A stretch of DNA of 5,468 bases, taken from assembly GCA_015490255.1 (NCBI GenBank), contig WFYF01000029.1, forward strand, positions 1 through 5,468, in the 5' to 3' direction. The stretch comes from Caldifarciminota bacterium (GTDB lineage: Bacteria; Hydrothermota; Hydrothermia; S141-80). Positions 5,097 to 5,468 of the stretch are shown piece by piece. The notes under the pieces were generated by a model. The model saw only the letters and a list, made by a program, of their open reading frames with translations. It made no database searches and was not told where the DNA came from. The position numbers were made by a program, and so were the translations under genes. Position 1 is the first letter of the stretch. Each line of letters begins with the position of its first letter.

Positions 5097-5468
5097 ATGC
5101 TTGCAGGGCTTCTGGCGTTGCTTCCATTTGGTTCGGCGCTGGGGGTGGATTATGCGGCCGGCTTCCTGAATCCCGCGGACCTGGGCCGGGCTTCGGGATA
5201 CCGGGTGGTTCTGGGTGGTGCAGGCAATCTCTACGAGCAGACCCGGGAAGCGGTGCTCTATGACAACTTTGGAAACTTCTCCGGCTGGATTCCCACCGCC
5301 CGCATCCGGGCCTTTGCGGGGCCGGAGATCTGGGTGGGGGTAGCCTGGGAGAGCCCGGATCGGGGGCTCGCCTTCCAGATCCAGCCGGAGGTATTTGCCT
5401 TCGCCACGGATCGCCAGAAAGTGTATGCTCCGGATTACACCCTTCTCCAGGACCAGGAAACCCGGAGC
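5097..5468 (+). CDS. Putative exported beta-rich envelope protein (3'-truncated by window)
   Basis: The frame is open to the last base, giving 124 residues of an incomplete protein. A hydrophobic N-terminus (MLAGLLALLPFGSALG) looks like a short signal peptide cleaved after about residue 16, though it lacks the usual basic n-region. Then comes FLNPADLGRA (23-32), resembling the N-terminal NPA motif seen in several FadL/PorV-like outer-membrane barrels, and alternating hydrophobic/polar stretches rich in Trp, Phe and Tyr (VVLGGAG 37-43; IRAFAGPEIWVGVAWES 70-86; LAFQIQPEVFAFAT 91-104) that look like amphipathic beta strands. I do not recognise a specific family. AAGGAGG at 5083-5089 is 7 nt from ATG 5097 and only 1 nt from the in-frame ATG 5091, so 5097 is preferred. 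It lies 51 bp after the SPFH gene with its own possible promoter. Beta-barrel assignment is an inference. Confidence 0.7.
   Translation, partial: MLAGLLALLPFGSALGVDYAAGFLNPADLGRASGYRVVLGGAGNLYEQTREAVLYDNFGNFSGWIPTARIRAFAGPEIWVGVAWESPDRGLAFQIQPEVFAFATDRQKVYAPDYTLLQDQETRS

Noticed and set aside
5057..5263. A 68-codon plus-strand frame crossing the last intergenic region
   Set aside because: It is out of frame with the better supported exported protein, which has the Shine-Dalgarno and a signal-like start.

Overview
The window looks like a bacterial chromosome fragment that is GC-rich (about 60 % by eye), densely packed and mostly well supplied with Shine-Dalgarno sequences. A predicted signal peptide plus beta-barrel-like sequence in the last gene suggests a diderm (Gram-negative-type) bacterium. 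The sequences are recognisable but divergent from textbook enzymes, which fits a deep or poorly sampled lineage. I cannot name the phylum from this window. There are no tRNAs, rRNAs, insertion sequences, CRISPR arrays or phage genes.

Layout. (1) 1-1307, plus strand: the 3' part of aroA (EPSP synthase) and a complete aroE (shikimate dehydrogenase). They overlap by 37 nt and form the end of a shikimate-pathway operon. (2) 1337-3543, minus strand, convergent to aroE with only 29 bp between: a three-gene operon read from right to left. The genes are lemA, a short TPM-domain protein without a signal peptide, and a long exported TPM-domain membrane protein with a Gly-rich tail ending in Ser-Trp. 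(3) 3544-3693: a 150-bp divergent control region. It holds a good sigma70-type promoter for lemA (exact TTGACA, 17-bp spacer), a weaker promoter candidate for the other direction, a 13-bp palindrome on the lemA -35 box and a 9-bp direct repeat around the lemA -10 box and start site. (4) 3694-5045, plus strand: a short NfeD-family protein (three membrane segments plus OB-fold) overlapping by ATGA with an SPFH/band-7 (QmcA/stomatin-type) protein that carries an 11-residue-periodic coiled coil. (5) 5046-5468: a small control region and the first 124 codons of a probable exported, beta-rich envelope protein that runs off the window.

How the genes work together. The centre of the window pairs two membrane-organising modules head to head. 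LemA plus TPM proteins is a frequently seen but biochemically obscure cassette. NfeD plus SPFH protein is a classic membrane-microdomain pair. The shared 150-bp intergenic region suggests co-regulation as an inner-membrane maintenance or stress unit, which is an inference. The most interesting items are this divergent arrangement and its operator-like repeats, the unusual start of nfeD (leaderless or behind a two-codon minigene), the two topologically different TPM paralogues, the strict 11/22-residue repeat in the SPFH coiled coil, and a possible hairpin that hides the ribosome binding site of the last gene in read-through transcripts.
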